Positions 1 to 13,698 are shown, counted from the stretch's first letter. The stretch: 64,000 nt of DNA from Heliopora coerulea (GCA_030142905.1 JASJOG010000083.1:763501-827500); one strand, 5' to 3'. Program-made: numbers and translations. The notes: generated from the letters alone by a model not told the origin.

Positions 1-2718
1 TTTTGGAGGTGGGGTGGTAGCATTGTTGGCCGTGACGGTGGTGGTTGTGTGATGGCGGTCTGCATTGAAACCAGTCTCCGAAGGGATGACCTCTATGAAT
101 CTCGTCTAAGGTACTCTCCGGCGGCCTTGTCAATCTTGAGGTTTTGAAATGTTACGTATGTAGCATTTCCTGCACGATATCGCCACTATGTCCATTTTAG
201 TGCATAGCCAATTCAGAACACAAAATAGCACCATAAACTAGATTAATTTATGGCGTAGATTATCTTGGAAAGCGACGTTTCGCCCTGTCACACAACTTGA
301 TTAGCGTGGGGAGAGCTATTTACAAAGAGTTGGTTATAACAAAGAAATGTTTACGTTAGAAACCGTCGGTAAAAGGTTTGGGAAGGTGACGAAATCATAA
401 AGATAAGATTAACTAGAAAATCTATATCAGTACAAACTTGAATGAAGAAAACAGCGAATTCAGAGAACATTTTAGTTTAGAAATGATAATAGTTTAGTTT
501 CAAGATAGACGTTCAGAACATGAAGGTCATCACAAGACCATACAATGCGGAAATCATGTTAAGAAATGAGGTGGAACTACCATTTGATGAACGGTATACA
601 GTATTTGTCAACGAAAGCTTAATTTTTTTAGGTAAGACCGATATTAATCTGTCGGTATTATGATAGTCCCTTCGATTTACACGACACCCTACACGATATG
701 GGTGTTCGTCGTGTCGCAGAATTCTCAAACAGAGTTCCTACACAAAAGCTATGCAGTAAATGGGTTGAGTCCCAATTTTTACTGGACAACATATCCAATA
801 ATTCTCGCTCCACGACCGAAATCCAATTAAATAATTCGTAAATTTAAAAAAGGAAATCTTTTTAGTGAGCTTCCTGTCTCATGTCTGCGAAGATAAAGCG
901 TTGCTTGCCTGATTGAACACTGTTAAGAAGTAATATTTGATGGAAAGCTTAGGCGTGGGAAAAACTGTCATTTTTCCTTCGTATTAGGTTTAGTTTATAT
1001 ATAGTATGGAAATTTCGTTAAGATAAAATACTTCAGACATGGGGCAAGTTGTTTTTCAGTACATTCTGGTTCTTTCAGTCCGTCTTAGGGGTGAGCCAGC
1101 ATAAGATTGCTGGAGAAAGTTCGCCAGGCAAGGCGGTTCCTTTCTTTTGTCCTCTTTATTTTTGATTGCGGCTAGTGTTTTGGTAACAGACAAAGACATC
1201 AAAGGTTCGAATCCCTTCCTGTGAGATCGCGTTTGTATTGCGGAGGTTTTCATTAAACTTGTGATCTTAAATGCGCAAGGGGTAGGTGTCTTGCTGAATT
1301 GAGAGTCGCCTCACTATGACGGGCTTGTTTGAGAAATTTAGTTAATTAAAGCACGGAGTGTGGTCGCTTTACACAATCAAGTCGTGAGAATTTCTTCAAT
1401 AGAGCGAAATAATTGTCCACGGATGTCTGTCATGTTTTTGAAAGTTTTTTTTCCCTTAGCTCGGGCATATCAGCTGTCTGACTTCGATGTAGGCATATGT
1501 CACGAAAATTTACGTAAGCAAACAGATATATATGTTTTGTTACACTTGAAACGTTTATTAAGTGTTGTTCTTTCGGCGATTAAAATGTATTCAGAGCGTA
1601 CATCTGTTCAGTAAATTTACACAAGTTAGTTTTTGGGCGATATCTTTAAGACATGAAAGTTTCATTGCAGCCGATGCGTTCCTAGTTAAACCCGTGATTT
1701 TTTTAAAAAATGACGGGAAAATCTGTTTTAAATGGACATTCAAGCTATCTTCAAGTCTTGGCCGTTTCATTTGCCATGGTTTGAGGCTTTTAGGGGAAAA
1801 CGACTACACCAGATGGGTTAAGAATCCAAAGGCGACATCTCTTGTGGGCTGCTGGCTGACAATGTTGAACGCCTAGGCGGGAAGATTGTACAATTTGCGG
1901 CAATCTTTAAACTCACGTTGGTTTCAAAATTTTAAACGTCACTACCTGTCATATAAAGATGCGATTGTACATTCGTATATAGTCGCTTTCCTGGATATTT
2001 ACCCGCAAGGTTCGTTTTTGAAGGCATTTGCAGTGTCGTTGCTCAGACGGCTCGTTGGAAAAACACAAACCATCAATACAACCGTTAATCCTATTTTATT
2101 TACACATTTGACATTACGGTCTTTATTTGGTGAAATGATTTTTCAATCGTAGCTTAAAGACTTTAAGTCCTGATATTTTATTTACAGCCTTTTAATAACA
2201 TTTACGTAGATTTCAATATCGCGTGTGTTGACAAGTAATATGGTCTGGTTTTAGGCGTTTACGTCGGTGTAACCTTAGTCTTGCGCTCGTAAACGTGAGT
2301 TTGTTCAGTTGAAATGAAACTAAGTATTACAAAGGTTTACCATTGAGACGACGTTCTTCACAGAGGAGGCCAATTAGTGTACTCATTAGAAGCCCAACTC
2401 TGAGGTACACCCTTGTGTTCTAATAGGATTTTAGAGCCAAACCGGGCTTCGACACTTGATTTTCATCACCCGAGAACCTCAGCTAGTCTATGGCTATAGA
2501 ATGGTTCTCAAAATTTGGTTCGTTCTATTTTTTTCTTTGTTCTAGTTCAACGTTCTAGGCGAAACAGGGGTAATAGCGACAACGTTCGTGATGTCTTGCT
2601 GAGAGTTGGTTTGATGTTTTGGTTTCTTTTATCTTTGGGATGAAAGTTGTAACATGTGTTTCTGTGTCTTGCCAATAATAGGGACAGGCGCTGTCGAGTT
2701 AAAAAACAGACTCTCTTT
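1..2718. other. Non-coding stretch, nothing recognised
   Basis: No recognisable gene. The open frames here are short and most begin at non-ATG codons. A tRNA B-box-like string (GGTTCGAATCCC, near 1204) occurs without a convincing cloverleaf around it. The 3' untranslated region of the minus-strand gene at 2719-3456 may extend into the right end. Confidence 0.5.
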
Positions 2719-3456
2719 TTAGACTCTGGTCGGCAGGTTTGCGATGAACCTGTTTCCTGACGTCCCCCCAGTTCTTTTCGAGAAATCGTAAAGAACATCT
2801 TCCCTCACTGACCAATAAGATGGGCACAGGACTCCGTAAGACCGAAGTTGCAAATGTCCCCTGCTTGTCATCAGGTCTAGGATATAGCAATCTCGTTCAT
2901 GCCGGCTGTGGACGAGATAATATTTAAATATCCTGTTACCAGTCGTTGCTTCATTGACTGAAAACGAAAATATCTTCTTGAGCTTCTCGCTGTTCTTGTG
3001 CATTACCTCCGGTTCAAAATACTGCGCCGCAGTTATCACAAAAGGTCGCATGTCCATAATTTCTCGAGCGAATGTTCTTAAGTTGAATTTGTGAAGCAAG
3101 TCCTTACCCCAGATATTTTTAATCTCCACAATGTGTTTCGCCAAGCGCTCCGCGTCGTCGAACTTTCCCTCGATGGCTAGTTGCGATTGTACATGGGTTG
3201 AGTGTCGGAGTAATTCGCTCACGAGATCGTGGATTTCCTCGCTCATAGAACTGTATCGTTCTTTCCACGTATAAGCCTCTCTCAGCTTGTAAAGAAATGT
3301 TCGAATGCGTGGATCGTCGTTGTCATCCAAGGCGTTCGAAGCGAGCGGTAATCTGCCATCGTCAGAACTGCTTCTCTCTACGCTTTCGACGCTGCCTTCC
3401 TTAGAGTTCGAGCTTCTGCTACGGTTCCGTCGAGTACGCTTGAAAAACGAGGTCAT
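2719..3456 (-). CDS. Orphan intronless protein, 245 aa
   Basis: I do not recognise the family. The frame is open further upstream only from a TTG codon; the first ATG lies at 3456 and gives MTSFFKRTRRNRSR. The first ~45 residues are basic then Ser/Asp-rich and probably disordered. Residues ~50-150 look helical and charged, with heptad-like Leu/Ile spacing (LREAYTWKERYSSMSEEIHD, then LVSELLRHSTHVQ). The C-terminal third is richer in Tyr, Cys and hydrophobics (IFKYYLVHSRHERDCYILDL). No signal peptide or membrane segment is seen. An amphipathic frame of this length is unlikely by chance in AT-rich DNA, so I treat it as a real, possibly lineage-restricted gene. An upstream exon cannot be excluded. 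Function unknown. Confidence 0.55.
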   Translation of the reverse strand: MTSFFKRTRRNRSRSSNSKEGSVESVERSSSDDGRLPLASNALDDNDDPRIRTFLYKLREAYTWKERYSSMSEEIHDLVSELLRHSTHVQSQLAIEGKFDDAERLAKHIVEIKNIWGKDLLHKFNLRTFAREIMDMRPFVITAAQYFEPEVMHKNSEKLKKIFSFSVNEATTGNRIFKYYLVHSRHERDCYILDLMTSRGHLQLRSYGVLCPSYWSVREDVLYDFSKRTGGTSGNRFIANLPTRV

Positions 3457-6400
3457 GATAATACGAAAGATGGAACCAAACGACAAATTCGACTTTCTAG
3501 GACCTGTCGTTGTACATACACATCTGTTCTTTATCGACGCCAGCCAGATGTGTACGTAAGTTAGGATGGAAAGAAGTCTTACAATATTATAACATCGTCA
3601 AGATTGCCGTGTATATTTTATAACACACTTCTGATTGGTCACATGTCACGAGCATTACCTTCCGCCTGTCACTTTTAACTGTGTGTTTTTTACTGAACTT
3701 CCCCCGTACAAGAGCATTGCGATAAGAGTCTAGGGAATTGTGGTTTCCGCTCGTCATCACCCGGACGTAGAGATCGATCAATTTATTAAAACGCGACCAC
3801 AAATGCAAACCTTTGAGCGAAAAGTGAAACTTTCTGTCAAGGAAATTTGACAAACAATATAAAATAACTTCACGTTGCTAGGAAATTACTCCTTTATCGT
3901 TTTTTTATGGAAATGTTTAATGAAATTGCAATAATTATCTGCGTTTGACGTCATTCTTTGACTACGTTATGGCTTTCCTGCCTTGTCGATATTAAATGTA
4001 TACCGTAGCCCTAGCTAAACCATCGTAGAGTTTACCTTTGCAAGTCTGCCTTATATTGTAAGAAAACTTTAAGAGTTGTTGTTCTCGTATAAAAGATATT
4101 GCCATTTATCAACAGCTAACTCCTGTCAAAAAGATTCGAAACTGACAAGTGCCATGTTGAGTGGCTCGTTTCGAGATCGTTCCTTCATTATTATGATAAA
4201 TGCTCCGCTTGAGAAAGGCCTGTTTAACTGGCCTTCGAAAGTGAAATCTGGCCGTTATCTGCATTACATGAAGTGAAACGGCTTTTGTTCACACAAAACG
4301 AACACACATCCCGCTTTGTTTGATCCACTGGAATAGATACTATAGAAAATTGGTTCCAATTCCACGGCGTGTTTAGAATTTCCAGAATTAATTACAGCGG
4401 CTGTCATTTGTTGAGTCACAAGGCTTGTAAATAAACATGGTCATTTGAAATGTGGCTGTCTAATCACGGTCTAACTGAATATCCTTGTTTGGACTGTATT
4501 AGAGTTCAGGCAAGTTTAGGTGGAACAGTGGATTCGAGATCAATGGATCGACCAACTAACGTCAACTGAACGAGGTCAAACCAAAAATGGTGAATGGTGA
4601 CATTACTTGAAACTTGAGCTATAAACTTCACTTAGAATACTCAACATGGAAGCAGCCTTGTAACCCAAAACAAACCAAAGGGAAAGTTTTCGTACAATTG
4701 TAGAAAAGCACACACTTATAGGACAGTTTACGCAGACGATATGTGATATTCCTTGTTTGCTCCTGTGATTGTTTTTATGTCAATGAAATGGGAAAAAAGC
4801 GAAATTTACCAGCCAAACAAAGCAGGTTTTCATAAAAAATGAAATGTTGTGAGATTGTAATCAATGAAAAGTGGACGTGGAGTGGCAATATTGTTAATAG
4901 TCGGAGGAAAACTCAAACAACCAGGAATATTGCATATACAGTTATCTACTTATTACAAACTTATTCCTAGGAATCACGTCAAAATTACAGATACTACCTT
5001 TTGATGAGCGTGGTGAGAAAGAAATCGTGGAATTTCCATTTCAATCCGCAAATTACAAATTAGAATAAACCAGAAGAGTACTAATCCCAGTTAAATTAGG
5101 ATTCTAATCAGAAGTAGTGGAAGGAATATCAACACGATGATGTGGGTGCCTGTCAATGCACAATAACCAAAAGTGAAACCGGTGTCTCTTTATGCTTGGT
5201 CTAATATAGGTTTTAAATTGTAAGATTTCTATAACAAAGGAAACCCTGAGTATGACTTGCACTAAAACTAAGGAACATGCGAAAGCTACTACGAGGCGTT
5301 TAAGAGGAAGTTAAAAAATAGATTTTGTTAAAAGATTAGAAAAATGACCTGATAAGGTACCCAAGGTGATGCAGGAAGAGATAAGGAAGCTAAGATGAAC
5401 GGTATTCGAGCAGGATGTTGTCGACAAAAGTTCATCTTACTTTCAGGAGCCAGTCGTCATTAAGACACCATATCTAGTCTGATTAAAGTCGATGATATGA
5501 AAAACTAAGAAAATTGACTGAGATGGTTTTTTTACAAACATTTCTTTGGAATGACTGGAAATATGTCGTCACATGAAATATCAAAGAAGCTTAAATTCAG
5601 CTCCTCATAAAAATTCATATTTAAAACATTGATTCAAAGCGCTTGCTCACGACTGATTTTGCCAGAAATCGGAAAGCGTATATGTTGTGTATTTATTGTT
5701 GAGGTCCGGTTGATTAACAAATTCAAAATAACCTTTGATGGAAGAATGACAGCCTGGGGGAGGTGTTCTGGTTAAAGTAATCTTCCTGGGAGTGTACATC
5801 GCATTCACGCTGAGGTCTTCCGATAATCTGATTGCATCACAATCTTATAGACTTATCTCATTTCGTAGCACGTGTTTGTTTAGGAGTTTGCCTCGGAATC
5901 GATGTTCCTGTTTCCCCCAAACTCTTCCTCACCCCAGACCGTCGGTCCATTCCGAAGTGGCCTTTTCATGTTTCTCTGCAAAATAGCTTTATTGGTCTCT
6001 GCGGCGGTCGATTTCGGGGGTGGAAAACAATAAAAAGCATCTAAATCACAAACCACAAAAGTGGTCGCGGTCAATTTAATACGAGATTGGTCAATAGAAG
6101 ATTTGATATGAAGTGCTTTGCGGAGGAAGTAAACAGGATTTCATATAAATGAAACTATCACGAAAGATGGTCGCTCAAATGGAGACAACTGTGGTCGCTT
6201 CAGTGTTTTCTTGACTTTATTTGGTAAAGTGCTCGTTTACTTCTTTTTTAAAACTTTAAGTTCTGACAGTCTCAGTTACGGTGGGCCCTCATCAAGTTGG
6301 AAGAACGTAATACCAGATATCTCCAAATGTGTGTGCGCAGTTCATTCCCGTTCACTCCTCGGTGTCACTAGTTGTTTACTTGTATAATTGACAGTACCCT

Positions 6401-7982
6401 GAGAAAAGATGGTGGTTGTACATTCAACCACAATTCTCTGCAAATTTCAAATTAGCGTTAATTAGATCGAAATAGGCTATAATTACCGAAATAGACATGT
6501 CGACGTTTGAGTCGAGGGTTTTGACGTTAACAACTTTGGACAAGCTTAAACGGTGTTTAATGGCTCGTCTCTTTCCCATCCAAAGGAGTCCTTTTGGCGA
6601 TTGAAACTGTGTGGTTCGTGACCGACTAAAAAATCTTGCGTTAGCCAGAGACCACAGTAAAGTAATGGAAGACATACCCAGGCAGAAAGAGGTTTATGTC
6701 AGGGGACGGTCGCCAATTTTCATGCCTGAGATGATTTCCTAAAAAACAAAAGACATTAAGATGAGCGAAAAACAATTCTGGTTTATCACTGACCAAAATG
6801 TTAAAAAAAAGGACAAGATGATTGGTCCGGAAACCAGTGACAAGCTTGGTTCTGGCTACATTTGTACCTTGCTTTCCATTGTCTGTCGGTTAATGCCATG
6901 TCTAGTTTTAGAATATATATGAACTTTTATTTTGCCAAATAATCCCAAGGTATGCAATTTACGAGCGCGAAACGGAGGCATTGAGGGGCTCTAATTTCGA
7001 ACTATGAGGTTATGAGGAGTTTTCCTGCGTTTAAACCTAAAGATCCACGTTGAGAAAGACACAAAGAAGCATTCTCGACAAAGCTTTTTTTTTTTTTAAC
7101 TTTATTTAGCACTTTTTAGTAACCCACGTTCATGAATTTTGGCGTTTTTTTCTTCGCTCACATGAGAGGTGTATCGATGTGAAATGAAAGCCTACAGTAC
7201 TTGACAGTGTTGTGCAGTACAGTTGTGGATCAAACTCGCCTGCAGCTTGAGCGCTCTTATTTAAAAGCGAGCCAGTGAATACATTCAGGATATTGGGAAA
7301 TTCAAGATAATACCTACGAACTGGATTTTTTGACGCGGGGGTTGCGGAGGCGGGAGGTGGGCTAGAGAGAAACCTAGCACCCTTGTTTTCATAAAAAAAA
7401 AAAGTAGCGAAAGTCCAGCAAATAGGATGTGGTTGGCTGCCAACATTATAACTTCAGCATATATGATCCACGATTTTTCTGCTTCATCAGAAAGAACAAG
7501 GAAAATTAAAAGGAAAGGGAATGAATGCTGCAGTCTGTATTGTGGGATCAATATTTAGGCGGTGTTCTTTTCAAACAATTCTGAATTCCGATATAAAAAT
7601 ACACGGAATGGAAGGTTACAGGTCTTTTTAGCTTTCTTTAGTTTGCACTCTCAGAAAGAGTAACTATTGGAATATCGAAAGAAGAATGACCAATATAGGC
7701 GCCAAAAAATGCAACCTTATGATTATTTTGGGTTCACGTGGGTTTTTTCAAATATGACTAAAAAAGCACTGGACTTAATCGCCGCGGCAAACAAATTTTG
7801 TGACCGGTACAACGCAATATGTAATAGGAATTTTACAACATTTTTAGAAGTTTTAAGTACAGGTAGTGGTAAAAAAAGTCTTATTTGCATATCAATAGTA
7901 TTAATAATTCAACTACCTCTCATACAAAGTAGTTTAGAATTGATTTCAATATCATGGTCAAAGTGTAAGGGCCAATGCCATT
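3457..7982. other. Non-coding stretch, nothing recognised
   Basis: No exon, RNA gene or clear mobile element could be supported. Open frames are short, overlap on both strands and mostly lack ATG starts. Poly-A/T runs occur near 7086 and 7396. Confidence 0.45.
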
Positions 7983-8150
7983 TACACGATGTGATTGTTG
8001 CATACGATTGTTCGTCTCAGCAAATGGAGTATCTCGATTGCGAACTCCCGCTTACGATTCGCCCCCAAATGTAGCAAATGCGTCCTGAGGACTCTACTGA
8101 GTTAATCACATACATCACACGAACAATCGTATGTGGCAATCATATCGTGT
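7983..8150. repeat. Inverted repeat, 32-bp arms (MITE-like)
   Basis: Left arm 7983-8014 and right arm 8119-8150 are inverted copies with few mismatches; both carry the string ACGATTGTTCGT in opposite orientation. The ~100-bp spacer holds no gene. The size suggests a small non-autonomous DNA element or its remnant. No target-site duplication was identified. Confidence 0.5.
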
Positions 8151-9034
8151 ATATGGGCCTGATATGGAAGTCGGTTTCCCTCATAGATCTATTTTTAGAG
8201 AATCAGTGACCGTGTCCCTTGAAATAGGTAAAAAGAAAGCTTTCTTTTCAAGGTACGTAACTCAGTGAAGTCGTCTTTGCTATCCATGCAAAGACAATTT
8301 TACATTAAAAGTTTTTCTCATATATCTAACAAATTGATTCATTTTGCTGTTGTCTGTTGAGTTATATGTAGACGTATGTCATCAAAGAAGAACAAAGGAA
8401 TGTCAAAAAAGTGACCCACGAGACGTAGCCAAGGAGGTCAGTGATGTTCCAAGGAAGTTCTAACGTCATTTGAACATCTACAATTGACAAAGGACAGTAA
8501 AATGTTATCTTTTTGTTTTATGCCATGTGAACTTTCTTCGAAATACTTCTCAAAAGTCGTGTCAAAAGTCATCACAAAGTCCGAGCTTGGGCATGAAGAA
8601 GGACTGAAGTTGTGTTCTTCCATGATCCATGATTTATACAAAAAAAAGCACTTGATATTGGCTCGTGATACCACTGAGAGAGCTCCGAATAGCTCTCAGG
8701 AATCGGGCCATTAATCAATTGATCTCACAGACGTCATCTGTGCACCTGTCCTTCAACGGATTATTGGTAAACATCTTTGACAAAAATGAGAATAAGTATT
8801 TTTTTTTTGTTACATAAAATACATCAGTATCTTATGGGGCGGGAGATATTGTCAAGGAAACATTGTTTTCATAATATTTCACACTTCTACCGAACGCGAA
8901 ACGTTGATTTCGGAAGTAGAACTTGCTTCCCAGGGAGGTCCTCTGGGGTTAAAAGGAAGAAAAGTGTATCATGGCTGAATGTTGGATGAAATAACATTGC
9001 GCACAAAAAACATTTTTTGACACCCTCCTAGCGT

Positions 9035-9440
9035 GGCGGCAGTGATTTAAAATGTACATTTAAGGGGTGCTTATATGGTGGCGAGCCAGCCCTCTTGTTA
9101 CGGATAGTTCTAACAAGAGGAATGGATTTCACTTCGCTTTTACATGAGAATTTTCTGGCCGTTCTAGAAGGGCTGGATCTTGCACGCATGCGTTATAGTA
9201 GGGCCAGCCCTTCTTAGTATGTTTATATGGGAAATTTCCAGCCCTCCCACTCGAGATCTTGGGTAGTCAATGGTGAGATCTCGCTTAGGAGGGCTGGCCC
9301 TCCTCTCATGTGAACGAAAACAAATTTTACAAGGGATTTCACCGGGAGGCGAGATCTCGGAAAAAAAGGCCAGCCCTACTAGGAGGGCTGGCCTTTTTTC
9401 CATGTAAAAGCCAGCTAAGAATACTCGAAATACGTTGCTA
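9035..9440. repeat. Palindrome-rich repeat with GCCAGCCCT motifs
   Basis: The block contains about seven copies of GCCAGCCCT or its complement in both orientations (near 9088, 9168, 9203, 9237, 9290, 9369 and 9384). It also holds several GAGATCTCG palindromes, and a hairpin with 16-bp perfect arms at 9362-9377 and 9384-9399 around a 6-base loop. GC content is much higher than in flanking DNA. It looks like a foldback or nested non-autonomous transposable element. Class not determined. Confidence 0.5.
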
Positions 9441-10165
9441 TAATCGCCACCACTTCGGATAAGGTTAAGATTGGCTGAAAATCCAGTTTCCTGATAACTT
9501 AAACTTATCGCAGAAATGTGTGCCCCCGCGCTCACAGCTAAAGAGAATTAGAATTTTGGTACCTTGAAACACAAACGTTACTTCGGTGTTGCTCTGTTTG
9601 TCATCCAATTATTCCATAAAGTTAATGGGAAATTTTTTTTCCCCGTTTCCCTTGACGTTATACAGGTACTGATCGAAGAATGGAACGCCTCGAAGTACCA
9701 GGGGAAAGTCTCCCAAACTTCCACCCATGACTTGTTCTTTTAATGGACGATTGGAAAAGCGGAAAGTGATTTCACTTTCTTACTGCAAATAGCTGGATCG
9801 TGCAAATGCCTCAGTATTTATGGTAGCTAAGTCAGAGTTAAAGTGAAAAACTTACTCGAAAATTTATAAATCATTTTTACAATTGCAATTTATTAGTTCG
9901 CACGGGAATTAAACTTGGATAAATGAAAATGCAGCTAAAACTAGAAAAATCGGTTCGATCTATGACTAAATAAAACTTGAAACGTGATTAGATTGTATGA
10001 AGAACAATCCGTGCAAATCGCGGAGACCACTGATCTGGTAAAAATCACGTGCAAATAGACGCTGTACCTTTAAATCGTGCGAGTCATTAACGAGAGGTAA
10101 TCGTAACACACGCCCGGTTCCGAATGGTTACCGAAGTTTGAAGTTTGAATTCTGGAATCACCACA
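9441..10165. other. Upstream region of PIGB, no gene seen
   Basis: No exon supported. A short minus-strand frame (about 39 codons from an ATG near 9730) looks protein-like but could not be linked to anything. The ~100 bases before 10166 should hold the PIGB promoter and 5' untranslated region; no TATA box is evident. Confidence 0.4.
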
Positions 10166-13100
10166 ATGTCGAATGTTTACCGTCGCAGGAAAAAACAAAC
10201 TTCCAGTGAAAAGGATGACAAAAACTCAAGTTCAAGCAACGAAAAAGAAACAAAAAACTCACTCGAATTGAATATATTACTTGGTTTGGTAGTGTTTAGG
10301 TTGTGTAATGTTGGTCTCGTTCAAACGTGGTTTGTTCCTGATGAATATTGGCAGGCACCAGAAGTTGCTCACAAAATGGTTTATGATTACGGATATCAAA
10401 CGTGGGAATGGAAGGAAGGGATACGAGGCTACAGCTATCCATTGATTTTCGCCATTTTGTTTAGGTGTATCCAGTTTTTGCGAATAGACTGGCCAAAAGT
10501 TGTTATTTATTCACCAAGAATTCTACAAGCCATATGTGGTGCTGTGGGTGAATTGTTTGTTTACAAGTTTGCCAAGCTGATCTGGGGTACCAAAGCGGCA
10601 TGGTGGACGTTGTACTGTCACGTAACATCATGGTTCATATTTTACTGCATTACCAGGACACTTACAAACTCCATGGAAACTGTATTTATTTCAGTTGCTT
10701 TATATTACTGGCAACTTTCTGAGAGCAGAAACTTAACAGAACCTGCTAAAAGTTCTTCAGTTTATAAAGCACTTTTTTTAGCTTCAATATCATGTCTTGT
10801 ACGACCCACTGCAATGATAGTGTGGTTTCCTTTGGGTATTGCAAGATTATGGAGCTTAAAATCCCAGCTCAAGTTTTTTTTCAAGTTTATACTTCCAGTG
10901 AGTATAGTAGCTATGGTATTTTCAATTGCCCTGGATAGTTGGTTTTACAACAAACTTATATTGGTGCAATATAATTTCTTGCACTTTAACATTATGCAAA
11001 ACATTGGAGAACTATATGGAACCCACCCATGGCATTGGTAAGTACTATAATTGACCAGCTTTCTCCACTTCTTTTTTTAAGTGATAGAAACAATATGAAT
11101 AGCAGAACTGAATTATATTTACAGTAGTGAGCCAAAGCAAGCCACTCTCCAATTTACAGCATACCAGCTAGGAGCCAGTTTACTTAGTGGTTTCTTCATG
11201 ACTGATTAATGAGTAGTTTAAGTACTTTTATTATAACCATAACCATCATTATCACTACTGCTATTACTGTTATTAATTTATTACTGGTATTACTAACATT
11301 ACTTTTACTGAAAATATGTTTATTGCAAAGGTATCTGACCCAAGGAATTCCAGTTGTACTGTCTGTCCACCTTGTTCCATTTTGTATTGGACTTTACTAC
11401 TCTGGTAGACATATCCTGAATTGGTTTGCTCTTATTGTCATCAATCTTTTTGTATACAGGTAGTTTAAATTCCTGTTTGTAAAATTTAGTTGAACTTTTA
11501 ACTTATAAAGTGAAAAACCTAGTAGTTTTTGAGTATATTTTTTCATGTTTTTCTTAGTGACAGGGGAAAAAAATCTTTAAAGTTGATAACACCTACTCCA
11601 GCTCACTAAATATTCATAAGAAAAATCCATAACTTATGCACTGCATGTCAGGTCAGATACCTCCTTAAGATAAGCTGACTTTTACCATGATGTCCACCAA
11701 GAAGTACTGTTGATATGTGTACTGTTTGATACCCAATAAAATATCAAGAAAAGCATTTTGAAATTTTGATGTAAGAAACTCTATGATGTGTCTGCTATAT
11801 GTTATGATCATTTCTAATTTTTCAAATTAACCATTCTTGCTTGCATTTGTTGTAACACAACCTAGGTTAATATGATAAATGATGTACTTTTAATTTCATT
11901 TTGTAGTATACTAAGTCATAAAGAATTCCGTTTTATTTTGCCAATTACTCCAATAGCTATGTGCATATGTGGTGAGGGAATGCACCAAATAGCAGATGAA
12001 TGGACTATTAACTTTAAGAAGGATGGTGGTAAAAAAGGAGAGATGAAGAATGGAATCACCTGCACTTTTAAAGGCAAAATATTGGCAATTCTTTTAATAA
12101 TTACAAATGTTCCAGCTGCCATTTATACTGGTCTGATCCATCAGCGTGGCACTTTGGATGTGATGTTAGCTCTTGGAAATCAATTTCAGGATAAAAATAC
12201 CACAAATTATAATGTGTTGTTCCTTATGCCTTGTCATTCAACCCCATATTACAGGTATTTATGCTTTCATATTATGCATTTGCACTTGTAACATTCCTTG
12301 CATATGCAAAGATAGGCATTCAGTCTGATGTGTAGCCTTGTACTAAAGATAGACAATTTGAGATTGTCTTTGTTAGTTGGATCTATTATTGATTACATAT
12401 GTTTATTCAACAGATTTAAATATTGCAATGGTTATGTGATGATGCAGTTGCCTTATTATATACATGTCAACTTCTTATAATCATTTGACAAAAACCAAAA
12501 CTTGAACAGTTGGTTGCTATTGTTTGTTGAAAATGAATTTTATGAGTGACTGCTGTCTTTACTTAATTATTGATATTAAGACTATTGGCTTGGTATATAA
12601 TTTCCCATTTCATTCCATTCCATATGGTGTTTCAGTTTCTGTATCATAATCACAATGCTTTGATGTACTGGTAGGTATGATTGCAGTGTACTGAACGTCT
12701 GAGAAATAACTTTCAGGGTGATATCACATGATCTGGAAAAAGCTAGATTGTGTTTTTGATAACTTGAATTCATTATTATTGGTTTTGTCATTTCTACATC
12801 CATGAACATAATATTTGAACACACACAACCTTATTCTTCTTTTTGACAATTTTGTTTCCTTTTAGTTACATACACAGGAAAATTGACATGAAATTTCTGG
12901 ATTGTAGTCCCAGTAAAAAGCAAGGATATGTAGATGAAGCTGATCAGTTCTACCAGAATCCAAAGAAATGGCTCTATGAAAGTTGTAAAAACAAACAGGA
13001 ATTACCAGATCTCATTTTACCATCACACATAATATTCTTTGATGTTTTACTTAAAGTGAGTTGTATGCCAGTGACCAGCAAAGTACAAGTACAGTACACA

Positions 13101-13634
13101 GTGGTTAACTTATTAGGCAGTTGAGTGTTTTTGGAAGAGCTTTGAGAGTCATGTGACATGCATCAGAGAGGAAAAGTAATACTTTGGTTTAGATTATTGT
13201 GGACTCCATCATTTTTTGTTTGATCAAGTGGAAGTTTTATTCTAATCAGTTCAAATTTTAGAGGACCTAAAAGCATGACTACAAGTATATTTTGACTAAA
13301 TACATACGTACCTACACACTCACTTAACATTCAGTTGTTCTCTTTTAGGATCTTCAATTACAAACAACATTAATTTTATATAATTTTGTCTTAGGATATA
13401 AAAGATTTTTTAACAGAACACATGTACAGAAAGGTAACTTGAAAGAATGGGTGATCTCTTAGTAATCTATTAATAAAAAAAATTGAGTTAAAATATGAGG
13501 TACTATTGTCCTCTTTTTAATTGCCATTATTTCATTTTCAGTGTGGAAAGTTCTTTTACAGCCATTTTCCTTCTGGAAGAGTGGGACATTCAGTTTTGCT
13601 TTACTGCAGAACTAAAAAGGAATCCTCACCGTGA
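10166..13634 (+). CDS. PIGB: GPI mannosyltransferase 3 (PIG-B), six exons
   Basis: Family GT22 enzyme that adds the third, alpha-1,2-linked mannose to the GPI precursor in the ER lumen, using dolichol-phosphate-mannose. Exons: 10166-11037, 11331-11459, 11907-12254, 12866-13055, 13395-13433 and 13542-13634. All junctions are GT-AG and in phase, giving 556 aa; human PIG-B is 554. The frame is open from a TTG at 10145, but the first ATG is 10166. After a charged Ser/Lys-rich cytosolic N-terminus comes the lumenal GT22 acidic motif WFVPDEYWQAPE (Asp59, Glu60), then many hydrophobic segments. GTHPWHWYLTQG spans the exon 1-2 join, YSILSHKEFRF spans exons 2-3 and MPCHSTPYYSYIH spans exons 3-4. The C-terminus ends in FYSHFPSGRVGHSVLLY, typical of the family. 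An AATAAA lies at ~13693. Identification is firm; the short exon 5 is the least certain join. Confidence 0.93.
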
Positions 13635-13692
13635 TATTGTAGTGCATAAGCTGTGATCTGTATTCTCCATGCTTCATACCTTGAGCAATGCC

Positions 13693-13698
13693 AATAAA
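13693..13698 (+). promoter_or_regulatory. Likely PIGB polyadenylation signal
   Basis: AATAAA sits about 60 bases past the PIGB stop codon. This is a plausible poly(A) signal at a normal distance, inferred from position only. Confidence 0.5.

Noticed and set aside
1195..1225. Possible tRNA (GGTTCGAATCCC)
   Set aside because: The T-loop string is present, but the T stem has a mismatch and no matching acceptor, D or anticodon arms could be drawn.
7667..8074. 135-residue plus-strand frame
   Set aside because: Starts at TTG, has no recognisable domain and overlaps the inverted repeat at 7983-8150.
9636..9735. Short minus-strand frame (MGGSLGDFPLVLRGVPFFDQ...)
   Set aside because: Protein-like in look but only ~39 codons, with no splice partners or known family.
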